Notes: a model not told the origin generated them from the letters alone. Shown: positions 52,855 through 63,973, counted from the first letter of the stretch. The stretch is 64,000 nt of DNA from Anaerolineae bacterium (GCA_023384415.1 JAHDWJ010000022.1:1-64000), one strand, 5' to 3'. Made by a program: numbers and translations.

Positions 52855-52855
<1 letters not shown>
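51950..52855 (+). CDS. atpG: ATP synthase F1 subunit gamma
   Basis: Rotor shaft, 301 residues. N-terminal helix RELNKRIRSVKNISQVTSAL and C-terminal helix ending TSITNEILDIVGGAEAV form the coiled coil inside F1; ILITGDRGLAGAYN is the conserved middle motif. Starts with GTG at 51950, with CAGGAG 6 bases upstream. The 81-bp gap after atpA holds short repeat text. Confidence 0.96.
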
Positions 52856-54338
<1,483 letters not shown>

Positions 54339-54417
54339 GAGGTTGAGTTTCTAGTGGCTAGTTTCTAGTTAGGTTGGCGTTTGTACGGCGAACGGCTAAC
54401 TGATAACAGGGGTACTT

Positions 54418-54858
54418 ATGCCTTTTCGTTGTGAAATTGTGACCCAGGAGCGGGTTGTTTTTAGCGGTGAGGCCGATTATGTTAGCTTGCCGGGCACGGA
54501 AGGGGTCATGGGTGTTTTACCCAACCATTCGGCTATGTTGACATCGCTGGCTTTTGGTGAGGTGATGGTCCGCAGCCGGGGGCAAGAGGAGTTTTTTGCC
54601 GTCGGGGGCGGGTTTGTCGAAATTCAGCCTGACCATATCACCGTCCTGGCCGATTCGGCTGAGCAGGCGGAAGAGATTGACGTTGAGCGGGCGCAAAGGG
54701 CCAGAGAACATGCTGAACAGATGATGAAAGAAGGGGTACCGACGGATCCGGTTCATTATCAACAAATTCAGATAGCTTTGCAGAAGGCCCAAATTCGTAT
54801 GGATGTGGCCCGCAAGCGGCAGCATCGCCGGACCATGCCACACCTCTCTGGGGAATAG
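54418..54858 (+). CDS. atpC: ATP synthase F1 subunit epsilon
   Basis: Protein of 146 residues: beta-sandwich with VSLPGTEGVMGVLPNHSAML and FFAVGGGFVEIQPDHITVLA, then the two-helix C-terminal part (EEIDVERAQRAREHAEQM) that can inhibit F1. Last gene of the cluster. The preceding gap contains CTAGTTTCTAGT heptamer text (54350-54370). Confidence 0.96.
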   Translation: MPFRCEIVTQERVVFSGEADYVSLPGTEGVMGVLPNHSAMLTSLAFGEVMVRSRGQEEFFAVGGGFVEIQPDHITVLADSAEQAEEIDVERAQRAREHAEQMMKEGVPTDPVHYQQIQIALQKAQIRMDVARKRQHRRTMPHLSGE

Positions 54859-54911
54859 CGTTCTTAATACATGGTTTCCACGATAAAGATTAAATTTTCC
54901 GTTTAAGGTTT

Positions 54912-54970
54912 GACCAAAGATAAATGACGAGTTATGGTTCTCTCCCGGTCATTTATCTTTGGTCTTTTTG
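54912..54970 (+). terminator. Strong intrinsic terminator of the atp operon
   Basis: Perfect 17-bp stem: GACCAAAGATAAATGAC (54912-54928) and its complement (54948-54964) around a 19-nt loop, followed by TTTTT. Confidence 0.92.
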
Positions 54971-55033
54971 TTGTTTAATGGGTGGTTAGATAGGGTTAAT
55001 GGGAACAATTGAATCCATCTAACTGGTATTCGT

Positions 55034-56050
55034 ATGGCTCTTTTTACGTCCCACATTGCAATTGATTTAGGCACAGTGAGTGTACTCGTGCATCTACAAG
55101 GCCGTGGGGTGGTACTGCAAGAGCCGTCGGTGGTGGCGATCCGTGATGATGGCACCCGGACGGTAATTGTAGAAGTCGGCCGGGCGGCCCGGGAGATGTA
55201 TGGCCGCACCCCAGAAGAGATTGAGGTGATGCGGCCGCTGCGGGAAGGGGTTATCGCTGACTATTTTGTCACCGAAGCGATGCTCCGTTATTTCATTGAC
55301 AAAGTATCCGGGCGGATTAACCTGCGCCGGCCCATTGTGATGGTCACAGTGCCTTATGGGGTGACTAGTGTAGAAAAGCGGGCCGTGCGGGAGGCTTGTC
55401 TGACGGCGGGGGCGCGGGAAGTCCATTTGATCCATGAACCGCTCGCGGCCGCGATTGGAGCCGGCCTGCCCGTGGGTACCCCTACCGGCAACATGGTCGT
55501 AGACCTGGGAGGTGGTTCCACCGAAGCGGCCGTTGTCTCTATGAACGGCATCGTTTGTGCTGAATCAGTGAGGGTGGGCGGGGTGCGCCTGGATGAAGCG
55601 ATCATGGCCTATGTGCGGCGCAAATATAATCTCATCATTGGCGAGCCTACTGCCGAAGAGATCAAAATTAAGATCGGAGCTGCCCTGCCCCTGGATGAAC
55701 CATTAGAAATGCAGGTTCAGGGGCGGGATCAGGTGGCGGGTCTGCCGCGGACGATCACTATCACCTCAGGTGAGGTGAGTGAAGCGATTGCCGAGCCACT
55801 CAGTGCTATGGTCAATGTAGTGCGGGCAGTTTTAGCCAAAACCCCACCCGAACTATCAGCCGATATTATTGACCGGGGGGTGGCCTTGACCGGGGGTGGC
55901 GCATTGCTGCGGGAAATGGATACCCTGCTTACCAAAGAGACAGGTGTACCCGCTTATGTCGCCGATAACCCTATCGCCTGTACGGCTCTGGGCGCGGGTA
56001 AAGCATTGGCGGAGCTGCCTATCTTACAGCGCAGTATCCCGGATTTATAA
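55034..56050 (+). CDS. mreB: MreB-family cell-shape actin
   Basis: Bacterial actin that guides lateral wall growth; 338 residues. The ATP-binding phosphate-1 motif is [11 protein letters not shown] (usually DLGTANTLV), [13 protein letters not shown] is a family hallmark, phosphate-2 is [14 protein letters not shown], and [15 protein letters not shown] is the adenosine motif. mreC and mreD are absent, so it may be a second paralogue (Mbl-like). Convergent with rex across a two-way terminator. Confidence 0.93.
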   Translation: MALFTSHIAIDLGTVSVLVHLQGRGVVLQEPSVVAIRDDGTRTVIVEVGRAAREMYGRTPEEIEVMRPLREGVIADYFVTEAMLRYFIDKVSGRINLRRPIVMVTVPYGVTSVEKRAVREACLTAGAREVHLIHEPLAAAIGAGLPVGTPTGNMVVDLGGGSTEAAVVSMNGIVCAESVRVGGVRLDEAIMAYVRRKYNLIIGEPTAEEIKIKIGAALPLDEPLEMQVQGRDQVAGLPRTITITSGEVSEAIAEPLSAMVNVVRAVLAKTPPELSADIIDRGVALTGGGALLREMDTLLTKETGVPAYVADNPIACTALGAGKALAELPILQRSIPDL

Positions 56051-56124
56051 TGTGGCTATAACGCGGATAGCGTGGTCTCTAAGGGGATAGCCACGAATGA
56101 CACGAGTCAAAACCAATGACGATC

Positions 56125-56155
56125 AAAAAAGCCTGTTCACTGAACAGGCTTTTTT
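56125..56155. terminator. Bidirectional terminator between mreB and rex
   Basis: AAAAAAGCCTGTTC-ACT-GAACAGGCTTTTTT: a 14-bp perfect stem with A and T tails for both strands. Confidence 0.92.
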
Positions 56156-56182
56156 CATTATAGGATATGGCAAACCGGCTCA

Positions 56183-56869
56183 CTACCGACTGCCCACAGC
56201 CAATGATGTATCCAGGTAAAAGGTCATACGCTGCATCTGGATGACGGGATCGTTGTGACGGACGTGGATGTGGGGGGGGACGTTCAGATGAACGGGGGCG
56301 TAATTAAGAATGGCCCGGATGTAGGTTTGGGCTAATTGGTCAGCGATTTCTTGAGCCGCGGCCGCGGGCACAGCCAACACCACCATTTGTGTTTTTTCCC
56401 GGTTTAGAGTTTCTACCATCTCCGTAATGGGCTGGATAGGTAGGCCACCAACCATTTGCCCCACTTTGGCCGGGTCATTGTCAAATAACCAGGCAATGCG
56501 GAACCCCCGGTGTTGAAACCCATTATAACTGGCGAGGGCGTGGCCGATGTGTCCGGCCCCAATAAGAGCTACCGGCCACTCCCGGTCAAGATGCAAAATC
56601 TGGCGCAGCTGCTCAATGAGATAGTTGATATGGTAGCCGGTACCTTGTTTACCAAACTCCCCAAAATGGGAGAGGTCTTTGCGGATTTGCGCCGAACTTA
56701 TCCCCAGGCGTTCCCCTAATTCGTGGGATGAGGTGGTCAGTTTTTCACCGTTGACGGCCATATTGGTTAGGGCACGGAGATAAATGGGTAAACGCCCTAT
56801 CACAATGTCTGGTATTTCCTCTAGCACAGTGGTGTCCTCGTCGGGAGTTTCATTCGTGTAACTTTTCAC
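56183..56869 (-). CDS. rex: Redox-sensing transcriptional repressor Rex
   Basis: Senses the NADH/NAD+ ratio and represses respiratory or fermentative genes when NADH is low. In 228 residues the winged helix has LGISSAQIRKDLSHFGEFGKQGTGY, and the Rossmann part PVALIGAGHIGHALA with the acidic LFDNDPAKVG. Start is uncertain: no ATG lies before the HTH, so GTG 56869 is chosen (a TTG at 56899 also fits). TTGTGAAAAGTTACACGAA near the start is a weak resemblance to a Rex box (TTGTGA-N6-TCACAA) and could mean autoregulation. Confidence 0.92.
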   Translation of the reverse strand: MKSYTNETPDEDTTVLEEIPDIVIGRLPIYLRALTNMAVNGEKLTTSSHELGERLGISSAQIRKDLSHFGEFGKQGTGYHINYLIEQLRQILHLDREWPVALIGAGHIGHALASYNGFQHRGFRIAWLFDNDPAKVGQMVGGLPIQPITEMVETLNREKTQMVVLAVPAAAAQEIADQLAQTYIRAILNYAPVHLNVPPHIHVRHNDPVIQMQRMTFYLDTSLAVGSR

Positions 56870-57700
56870 AATTCTAACATAAGCCCAAACAGGTCGCAAA
56901 ACACAAGGGTACCCCCTCTAGCCGCTCCTCTCGCGAGGAACCATCACAACTTGCCGAAAAAAGCGCAGCTTCATCAGATTTAGCTGACGAGGAAGTCAGG
57001 TTACCCTGGTAATGTAACTCTTTCCTGACCAGGCTGATAGCTGCTGTAGCTACCTTCAACCATATTATCTCTGGCAGAAATGTTAGTTTATGCCCACTAC
57101 CTGTTACCTTACAGAAAGAGATGTGAACGGTGTGGGGTAGGCGTTTTGTCCTATCAAGTGAGAATACACATCCGGTTGGTTGATAAATAGCCACTGCTAT
57201 GCTATATTGTGGATGTCGTTGGTTATTGTTGAAGATGTGAATAAATAGCATATTTTTTATTCCGTTGCTTTTTGATGGTAAACACCCTGCGGACAACTAA
57301 GTGTAGTAAAATGGTTGCAATGTTAGGCCGCGCGACCTATGATTATTCATTTTCTAACACATGGATGCCTTTCTTTTCATTGTGAAATAATGGGGTGTGA
57401 CGGATTGTTGACAGCGAGATCGACGAAAAAAGTTAAGAAACCATGAACGGGGTAAGGAACGAATGAAAAAAGCCATAATTATAAATAAGGTCAAAAGATG
57501 CCCAGGCTGGTTATAGAAGTTCATAAGTTACACGTTATGGCTAGTTATGGTCCCGGGTGATAGCAAAGCCTGCCAGACGTTATGATATGTACTTGCCCAA
57601 GCATGGATTGTACCAATCGATCCCTAACTCTTTCGAGATAACCCAGGTAGGTTCCGTGAAAGAGCGAACTGTTGTGGTTGTATAGGGGGAATAGGTGCTT
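56870..57700. other. Long non-coding stretch upstream of the polysaccharide cluster
   Basis: About 830 bp with no convincing gene; a 140-codon minus-strand frame overlapping rex has no recognisable motif. TTGACA at 57408 could be a -35 but no good -10 follows. From about 57540 the text GGTGATAGCAAAGCCTGCC suggests a structured leader but does not match a riboswitch I can name. It probably holds the promoter and a leader for the cluster beginning at 57701. Confidence 0.5.
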
Positions 57701-59323
57701 ATGGAAATTAATCAATATTTGAGCTTATTACGCCGTTGGTTTTGGCTTATTTTGTTGGGCGCGGCCGCGGCCGGCGCCACTGCTTATTATTGGAATAGTT
57801 CCCAGGAGCCAGTCTATCGGGCTACCTCCGTCTTGCTCATCACCGGGGGCAGTGCGGTCAATGACCGCAACGCCATCCAACTGGGAGGCGATCTGGCCCA
57901 ATCTTATATCCGGCGGCTGACTAATTATGAGGTCTTGCAGCAGGTTATTGCCAACCTGGGTGCCGATATCAGCCCGGAATGGTTAGGCGGCCGCGTTCAG
58001 GCCCAACACCTTAGCAACTCCCAACTCATCGCCCTCAGTGTCACCCTCACCGACCCGGAACTGGCGGCCGCTCTGGCCAATGAAATCCCCACCGTCTTTG
58101 CCGAACGGAACATGGCCCAACAGTTAGAGCGATTCGCCGATTCTAAAGCCAATCTGGAGCACCAGCTAACCCGCATTGAAACTGAGCTAGATACGGCTGA
58201 AGCCGTCTGGCAACATGCCGAAAGCAACGGCAGTTCCACCGCCGAAATAGATCGCCTGGCGGATAATGTGCTCCGCTTGCGCGAAACCTACTCGCGCCTG
58301 CTGCAAAGCTACGAAGATTTACGCATTGCTGAAGCCAGCAGCTTGAACAATATCTTAATTGATGAATATGCTCGTGTCCCGACCGCGCCCATCAGCCCCC
58401 GGATCCGAAATAACACGATTCTGGCCACAGTGGTGGGAGCTTTGATGATGGGCGGTCTGGCTTTTCTCCTGGAATATCTGGATGATTCAGTGAAAGACCC
58501 GGTGGTTTTGGAACAGGAGTTTGGCTTGAGCACTCTGGGGTTTGTGCCCAGCTTTAAGATCAAAGATGGTCCTGAAACATTGATCATGGTCACGCAGCCT
58601 CGCTCCCCCGTTGCTGAAGCGTATCGGCAGATTCGCACCAATATTCAATATGCGGGTATTAGCCGTGATCTGAAGAAGTTGCTAATCACCAGTGCCAATG
58701 CTGGTGAAGGCAAAACCCTTACATCGGCCAATGTGGCTATTGCCCTGGCTCAGGCAGGCAGCCGGGTCATTCTGGTAGATACAGACATGCGTCGGCCTAA
58801 GCTCCATCGTCTCTTTAACTATGCTAACACCTGTGGCATCACCAATTTATTGCTGGGGATGAATGAAGCCGAGAACTGTTTGCAAATTACGATGGTGCCC
58901 AATTTACGACTGCTGAGTTCGGGACCTGTCCCACCTAATCCGGCTGAGTTATTAGGGTCGCAGCGTATGAGTGAACTGACTGATTGGTTGGCTGAGCAGG
59001 CGGATTTTGTCGTTTTTGACAGCCCCCCTTTGCTGGCGGTGACGGATAGTGTGCTGCTGTCTCAGATGGCCGATGCGACGCTATTGGTGGCGCAAAGCGG
59101 TAAAACGGCTTATCAGGCTTTGGCCGTAGCGGCCCGCCGTGTCTTAGATGTGAACGGATATATTGCCGGTGTTTTGCTTAATCAGGTCAGCCAGAAACAT
59201 GGCTACGGCTACAGCTATTATTATCAACAGGATTATTATCAGCAGGGAACTCAGACCTACCCAACAGCCACAATTAAGCAGCGGTTGACCTCCCTTTTGT
59301 TCTGGCTTATGCCGATGAGATGA
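57701..59323 (+). CDS. Wzc/CapB-type polysaccharide co-polymerase and tyrosine autokinase
   Basis: Protein of 540 residues. Wzz-like part: first helix WFWLILLGAAAAGATAYYW, an external coiled-coil region (about 110-210) and second helix about 245-265. Cytoplasmic BY-kinase: Walker A SANAGEGKTLTSANVA (about 330), Walker A' ILVDTDMRRPK, Walker B VVFDSPPLLAVTD, and a C-terminal Tyr-rich tail GYGYSYYYQQDYYQQG, the autophosphorylation cluster. It controls chain length and export of surface polysaccharide and heads the cluster. ATG 57701 chosen over GTG 57695. Confidence 0.94.
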   Translation: MEINQYLSLLRRWFWLILLGAAAAGATAYYWNSSQEPVYRATSVLLITGGSAVNDRNAIQLGGDLAQSYIRRLTNYEVLQQVIANLGADISPEWLGGRVQAQHLSNSQLIALSVTLTDPELAAALANEIPTVFAERNMAQQLERFADSKANLEHQLTRIETELDTAEAVWQHAESNGSSTAEIDRLADNVLRLRETYSRLLQSYEDLRIAEASSLNNILIDEYARVPTAPISPRIRNNTILATVVGALMMGGLAFLLEYLDDSVKDPVVLEQEFGLSTLGFVPSFKIKDGPETLIMVTQPRSPVAEAYRQIRTNIQYAGISRDLKKLLITSANAGEGKTLTSANVAIALAQAGSRVILVDTDMRRPKLHRLFNYANTCGITNLLLGMNEAENCLQITMVPNLRLLSSGPVPPNPAELLGSQRMSELTDWLAEQADFVVFDSPPLLAVTDSVLLSQMADATLLVAQSGKTAYQALAVAARRVLDVNGYIAGVLLNQVSQKHGYGYSYYYQQDYYQQGTQTYPTATIKQRLTSLLFWLMPMR

Positions 59324-59383
59324 GTCATTGACCCAGGCAAGCCCATAATTTTATGCTACAATCCAGGGGTGGAGAGTAGGATA

Positions 59384-59902
59384 ATGGCGACGCACTGGTA
59401 CGCATTACGTGTCAAACCCCACAAGGAACGATTTGTACGGGAATGGTTAGAGGGTCAGAAGATGACTCTTTTTGCCCCGCATGTCCAGGTACAGCCTAAG
59501 AACCCCCGTGCCGCCAAAGAGCGACCTTATTTTCCTGGCTATCTTTTTGTGCAGGCGGATTTGCAGCAGTTGGGGGAGAATGCGTTCCAATGGGTGCCCG
59601 GGACGGTGGGCCTGGTTTCTTTTGGCGGGCAGCCAGCGGTGGTGCCGGATCAGCTGATTCGTGAGCTGCGCCAGCGGATTGAACAGATTCGGGCCAGTGG
59701 TGGGTTGACCTGGGCAGAACTCCAGCCGGGTGACCGGATACGTATTGTCAATGGTCCGTTTGCTGGTTATGAGGCAATTTTTGATATGGGTTTACCAGCG
59801 AAAGATCGGGTGCAGGTACTTTTGTCCTTTTTGAGTAAGTTTCCCCAACCGGTACAATTAGATGTGTCTGATGTGGTGAAGGTGAAGGGGAGAGTGTGGT
59901 GA
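59384..59902 (+). CDS. NusG-family specialised antiterminator (RfaH/LoaP-like)
   Basis: Protein of 172 residues. The NGN domain has WYALRVKPHKERFVREWLE and YFPGYLFVQADL; the C-terminal KOW is GDRIRIVNGPFAGYEAIFDM. It is more divergent than the housekeeping NusG and lies between wzc and the export genes, the usual place of RfaH, LoaP or UpxY paralogues that carry RNA polymerase through long polysaccharide operons. A strong terminator lies 34 bp downstream, which fits such a role. No ops-like element could be named. Start ATG 59384. Confidence 0.85.
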   Translation: MATHWYALRVKPHKERFVREWLEGQKMTLFAPHVQVQPKNPRAAKERPYFPGYLFVQADLQQLGENAFQWVPGTVGLVSFGGQPAVVPDQLIRELRQRIEQIRASGGLTWAELQPGDRIRIVNGPFAGYEAIFDMGLPAKDRVQVLLSFLSKFPQPVQLDVSDVVKVKGRVW

Positions 59903-59935
59903 TGTGGCCGGGTGTGGGGTAGGTCATTGATGGAG

Positions 59936-59996
59936 AAGGATGCGGCCGCGAGGTTATTTGTTTACCTTGCCCGGCGTTGAACGCATCCTTTTTTGC
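59936..59996 (+). terminator. Intrinsic terminator after the NusG-like gene
   Basis: AAGGATGCG (59936-59944) pairs with CGCATCCTT (59982-59990), with an inner GCCG...CGGC / AGGT...ACCT stem, then TTTTTT. A GCGGCCGC sits in the left arm. It would stop transcription before the TPR and ABC-transporter genes unless overridden. Confidence 0.75.
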
Positions 59997-60037
59997 GTCT
60001 ATAGGCCAGAGTGAATCCGGTGTCGGAAGGGCGGAGC

Positions 60038-61051
60038 ATGGCAGCCAGTTATAACAGAAGGTTTCCCACTATAGTTCGTTATGGGTCTGGGATTATTATT
60101 TTTTTCCTGTTCATTGGTCTGGGTTGGCGATCGGCGGCCACGGTTAAAACCAACGCCCTCCATCTGAACTTGCTGCACCCGGTGATGCAAGGTGAATCTG
60201 GGGAGTTGCTTGAATTGAGTGATGAGGTGACGGGGTTGACCGCTCGTGCGGCCGCAGTGTTACAACCGGATGAAGCGCAGCTCTGGTTAGAGAATGGTCT
60301 GGCTGATTACAGTCAACCGTTGACAGCCCTGGAGCTTTGTCTGTGGTATTGGGATGAGGGGCGAGTGGCTGACGCGGCCGCGGCCTGTCGTGAGAGCCAG
60401 GGTACAACCATTTACTGGATTCGCCAGGGCATAGCGGCTCAGATTGAAGACAATGAATCCCAGGCCATTGCCTTTTTTGAGATGGCGACCCAGGTAGAAC
60501 CGGAATCCGCTGAAGCATGGTTCCGGTTAGGTGTTATGCTGCAACAAGAAGCACGGTACGAGGAGGCGATTGTCGCCTATCGTGAAGCCGTGACACACGG
60601 CTATGAAGCGTATGATTCATTGGGTGCTATGTATTTGCGACTGGGGCAACTGGAAGAAGCGCGTCAGGTGCTGCTAGAAGGGATCTCTGTTTACCCTGAC
60701 GCTCGTTATACCTACCTTCATCTGGCACAGGTGGCCGAAGCGGAAGAAAAATGGCATGAGGCAGATGATTGGTATCGGCAGTTGATCGAAGTCGCACCGG
60801 ATTATGGGCCGGGGTTTTCGGGCCGCGGGCGCATGGCTGTTCGCTTAGGTCAATATGAACAGGCTGTCACTTATTTCCAGCAAGCCACCCAGGTGGAGCC
60901 AGGTAGATTAGGTTTTTGGTTGGAGCTAGGTCACGCGGCCGCGCAGGCAGATGATACCACCCTTGCTGTCCGGGCTTATGAGCAAGCCCTGCTTTTACAA
61001 CCGGATAATGCTCAGGCCCAGGCGGGCCTGGAGGCGTTAGGACAACCATGA
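60038..61051 (+). CDS. Membrane-anchored TPR protein
   Basis: Protein of 337 residues: one N-terminal helix (YGSGIIIFFLFIGLGW) and about six TPR units outside or inside the membrane (AEAWFRLGVMLQQEARYEEA, YDSLGAMYLRLGQLEEARQV, GFWLELGHAAAQADDTTLAV). Likely a scaffold in the polysaccharide assembly machine, in keeping with its place between the antiterminator and Wzm. Its stop overlaps the wzm start (ATGA). GTG 60011 is an alternative start. Confidence 0.83.
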   Translation: MAASYNRRFPTIVRYGSGIIIFFLFIGLGWRSAATVKTNALHLNLLHPVMQGESGELLELSDEVTGLTARAAAVLQPDEAQLWLENGLADYSQPLTALELCLWYWDEGRVADAAAACRESQGTTIYWIRQGIAAQIEDNESQAIAFFEMATQVEPESAEAWFRLGVMLQQEARYEEAIVAYREAVTHGYEAYDSLGAMYLRLGQLEEARQVLLEGISVYPDARYTYLHLAQVAEAEEKWHEADDWYRQLIEVAPDYGPGFSGRGRMAVRLGQYEQAVTYFQQATQVEPGRLGFWLELGHAAAQADDTTLAVRAYEQALLLQPDNAQAQAGLEALGQP

Positions 61052-61899
61052 ATATCGGAAAAACAGCCCTAAACCAGACAATCATTGAGTCCCCCAAAGG
61101 GTGGCAGGCTATCAACTGGCGCGAACTGTGGCAATACAAAGACCTGTTCTACTTCCTCGTTTTGCGGGATATCAAGGTTCTGTACAAACAGACGATTTTG
61201 GGATTTGCCTGGGCCATCATTCGGCCTGTGTTTAGCATGGTTGTTTTCACTATTATTTTTGGCAATATCGCCCAGGTGGATAGTGATGGTGTACCCTACG
61301 CTGTGTTTAGTTATGTGGCCCTGGTTCCGTGGACCTATTTTGCGGCCGCGCTCACTGGCTCCACCGAAAGTCTCATCGGTAACAGCGGCATGTTGACCAA
61401 AGTATATTTCCCCCGCCTCGTTTTCCCCCTGGCTCCCGTCTTTGCTAAACTCGTGGATTTTGTCATCGCTTTCATCATCATCATTGTCATGATGATTTGG
61501 TTTCAGATTGTACCTACCATCAACATTTTGTTCCTACCTTTGCTGATCTTACTCATGATTTTAACCGCTTTAGGGATGGGGATGTGGCTGGCGGCCCTGG
61601 CGGTGCAGTACCGAGATGTGAAACATGCCATGAGTTTTGCCACCCAACTGCTGATGTATGCCGCACCAGTGGTGTGGCCCGTTTCGGCCTTGACGGAACG
61701 GTTTGGCGAAACCGCCCGGTTGGTTTACGGTCTATACCCGATGGCGGGCGTGATTGAAGGATTCCGGGCGGCTTTGCTAAACACCACCCCGATGCCCTGG
61801 GACTTAATCGGGCTGGGAACGGTATCTGCTGTCATCATCGCCCTTTCTGGGGCGTTTTATTTTCGCCGCATGGAAGGGGTTTTTGCCGATGTGGCCTGA
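61048..61899 (+). CDS. wzm: Polysaccharide ABC transporter permease (Wzm/TagG type)
   Basis: ABC-2 permease of 283 residues with six helices. DLFYFLVLRDIKVLYKQTIL is the typical N-terminal interface segment, followed by GFAWAIIRPVFSMVVFTIIF; VQYRDVKHAMSF is the cytoplasmic loop and LVYGLYPMAGVIEGFRAALL precedes the last helix. With the ATP-binding protein it exports a lipid-linked polysaccharide across the inner membrane. Translationally coupled to the TPR gene. Contains the last GCGGCCGC of the window. Confidence 0.93.
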   Translation: MNIGKTALNQTIIESPKGWQAINWRELWQYKDLFYFLVLRDIKVLYKQTILGFAWAIIRPVFSMVVFTIIFGNIAQVDSDGVPYAVFSYVALVPWTYFAAALTGSTESLIGNSGMLTKVYFPRLVFPLAPVFAKLVDFVIAFIIIIVMMIWFQIVPTINILFLPLLILLMILTALGMGMWLAALAVQYRDVKHAMSFATQLLMYAAPVVWPVSALTERFGETARLVYGLYPMAGVIEGFRAALLNTTPMPWDLIGLGTVSAVIIALSGAFYFRRMEGVFADVA

Positions 61900-61917
61900 G
61901 TTGAATGGAACCAGTCA

Positions 61918-63216
61918 ATGAGTGATATCGCGATTCAGGTTGAGAACCTGAGCAAACAGTACCGCATTGGCACAAAAGAGATACAACACGACACGTTGAT
62001 GAGTGCCGCCGTTGCCTGGGTAAAATCCCCGCTGGAAAATTTTCGTCAATTGCGTCGCTTGAGTTCTTTTAAAAACGGGGACGAAGCAGATGTCTTATGG
62101 GCTTTGCGAGATGTCTCTTTCACCGTGAAGCATGGGGAAGTCCTCGGCATTATCGGGCGCAATGGAGCAGGTAAAAGTACTCTACTAAAAATCTTGTCTC
62201 GAATTACGCCACCTTCATCCGGACGCATTATGCTGAATGGGCGGGTTGCCAGTTTGTTGGAAGTTGGAACTGGCTTTCATCCAGAATTGACGGGGCGAGA
62301 GAATATTTACTTAAACGGCACTATCCTGGGAATGACTAGGACAGAAGTGGAACATAAATTTGATGAGATCATGAATTTTTCTGGCGTGGAAAGATTTATT
62401 GACACGCCAGTCAAACGTTATTCTAGTGGTATGAAGGTGCGCCTGGCTTTTGCGGTCGCCGCTCACCTGGAGCCGGAAATCTTATTAGTAGATGAAGTGC
62501 TAGCAGTAGGAGATGCGGAATTTCAGAAGAAATGTCTTGGCAAGATGAGCGAGGTGGCTCAAACAGGTCGTACAGTCATATTTGTTAGCCATAACATGGC
62601 TGCCGTGAACCAATTGTGTGAACGAGGCATTGTGCTTGTTGACGGAGAATTACGGTTTGAAGGCTCCACTGAACAAGCTATTGAAAAGTATCTTCGGGAT
62701 GATTCCGCCATTCAATCCGCTACGATTGATACAAGTCAGTTGACCGGCCGTTCGGGCACAGGGGACGGCCGGATTCTCGAAGTTCGATTGAGTGACGAAT
62801 CGGGAAACCCTAGCACGCAGTTTGGAATTGGAGATGCCTTAACCGTAGAACTACGTGGTGTTGTTTACGAGCCAATCCATCGGCTGTCAATGGGTGTCGA
62901 GATTACAACACTCGAAGGACTTGGTTTGTTGAATTTGAGAACAGATTCACAAGGCATTGATTTTGGGCCGTATCGTGCGAATGATGAAATTAGGTTTCAG
63001 ATAAAAGTGCCCAGTTTGCCTTTTTACCCGAACACCTATCTGGTCAGACCCTGGATTGCAGAAAGGGGTGGCAAGCGAATAGATTATGTACAAGAAGGCA
63101 TTACGCTCACTTTAGAGGCAAAGGGGAACTATCTTTCGGAACGCATGATACAAGCTGGCAGGGGACTGGTCATACTGGATGCACACTGGTTGGAGAAGCC
63201 CCATTCAGTTTCTTAA
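61918..63216 (+). CDS. wzt: Polysaccharide ABC transporter ATP-binding protein with carbohydrate-binding tail (Wzt type)
   Basis: ATPase of 432 residues: Walker A GRNGAGKST (80-88 region), signature YSSGMKVRLAFAVA, Walker B EILLVDEVLAVGD and H-loop VSHNM. From about 255 a Wzt_C beta-sandwich follows (GRILEVRLSDESGNPSTQFG, LTVELRGVVYEP), which recognises the finished glycan in E. coli O9a-type systems. 18 bp after wzm. The base style changes here: richer in A+T, no GCGGCCGC to the window end. Confidence 0.94.
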   Translation: MSDIAIQVENLSKQYRIGTKEIQHDTLMSAAVAWVKSPLENFRQLRRLSSFKNGDEADVLWALRDVSFTVKHGEVLGIIGRNGAGKSTLLKILSRITPPSSGRIMLNGRVASLLEVGTGFHPELTGRENIYLNGTILGMTRTEVEHKFDEIMNFSGVERFIDTPVKRYSSGMKVRLAFAVAAHLEPEILLVDEVLAVGDAEFQKKCLGKMSEVAQTGRTVIFVSHNMAAVNQLCERGIVLVDGELRFEGSTEQAIEKYLRDDSAIQSATIDTSQLTGRSGTGDGRILEVRLSDESGNPSTQFGIGDALTVELRGVVYEPIHRLSMGVEITTLEGLGLLNLRTDSQGIDFGPYRANDEIRFQIKVPSLPFYPNTYLVRPWIAERGGKRIDYVQEGITLTLEAKGNYLSERMIQAGRGLVILDAHWLEKPHSVS

Positions 63217-63250
63217 AAGTTTGATTTGAATTTACCTTAGAGGAAAGTAA

Positions 63251-63973
63251 ATGATGGCTGATAAGGTGGAGTCTCAAAGAGAATACTATAATACTTACTG
63301 GAGTGGAAGACAGTTTGAAAACAGACTGAAGTTGATGCGATGTAACGCTATGATTAAAGCCATCATTACTGTACGGATTACTCAACCACGAATTTTGGAT
63401 TTGGGTTGTGGCACCGGATGGTTGGCGGGTATCTTGGGCCACTTTGGCCCAACAACAGGTGTGGAATTGTCTGATGAGGCAATGAAGATTGCCGCCCAAA
63501 AATATCCTTACGTAGAGTATATAGCGACTGATTTTTATGAATGGGATCACCCGAAGGAATATTTTGACATTGTTATTAGTCAAGAAGTAATAGAACATGT
63601 AGAAGAGCATGATAGATATCTTGGCCTGGTTCATGATTTATTGAAGCCAGGAGGATACTTGATTTTGACAACCCCCAACCCTCGAACGTTTTATGCCATG
63701 CCTGATGAAGTTAGAGTTCCATGGTCACAACAACCAATAGAAAATTGGATTTCCATACAGGATTTACGAAAACTGACTCAGAATCAATTCCGGGTAACAA
63801 AACTGACGACTATCATTCCGGGTTACGGCACCAAGGGGGTATACCGCTATATGAACTCGAAGAAGCTCAAGCGTTTATTGGAATTTATCAATGGGAGAGA
63901 GGCCTTTGAGAGTTTAGGTTTGTTCCTTAACTATGGGCTTCACACATTGATGGTTGCACAAAAAAGGCACTGA
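63251..63973 (+). CDS. Class I SAM-dependent methyltransferase
   Basis: Protein of 240 residues. SAM motif ILDLGCGTGWLAG (48-60), acidic GVELSDEAMKIA and EYFDIVISQEVIEHVEEHDRY place it among Methyltransf_11/23 enzymes common in glycan clusters, where they cap polymers or modify sugars. Capping of the chain that Wzt_C then recognises would be a natural role but is inference. GAGG lies 7 bases before the ATG. A+T-rich compared with the first 61 kb. Confidence 0.88.
   Translation: MMADKVESQREYYNTYWSGRQFENRLKLMRCNAMIKAIITVRITQPRILDLGCGTGWLAGILGHFGPTTGVELSDEAMKIAAQKYPYVEYIATDFYEWDHPKEYFDIVISQEVIEHVEEHDRYLGLVHDLLKPGGYLILTTPNPRTFYAMPDEVRVPWSQQPIENWISIQDLRKLTQNQFRVTKLTTIIPGYGTKGVYRYMNSKKLKRLLEFINGREAFESLGLFLNYGLHTLMVAQKRH

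Noticed and set aside
56874..57296. 140-codon minus-strand frame upstream of rex
   Set aside because: No recognisable motif, no ribosome site, and it overlaps the start of rex.
57540..57660. Possible cyclic-di-GMP (GEMM) riboswitch before wzc because of GCAAAGCC
   Set aside because: The remaining consensus (GGCAAACC, tetraloop and receptor) could not be found; too weak to call without a covariance search.
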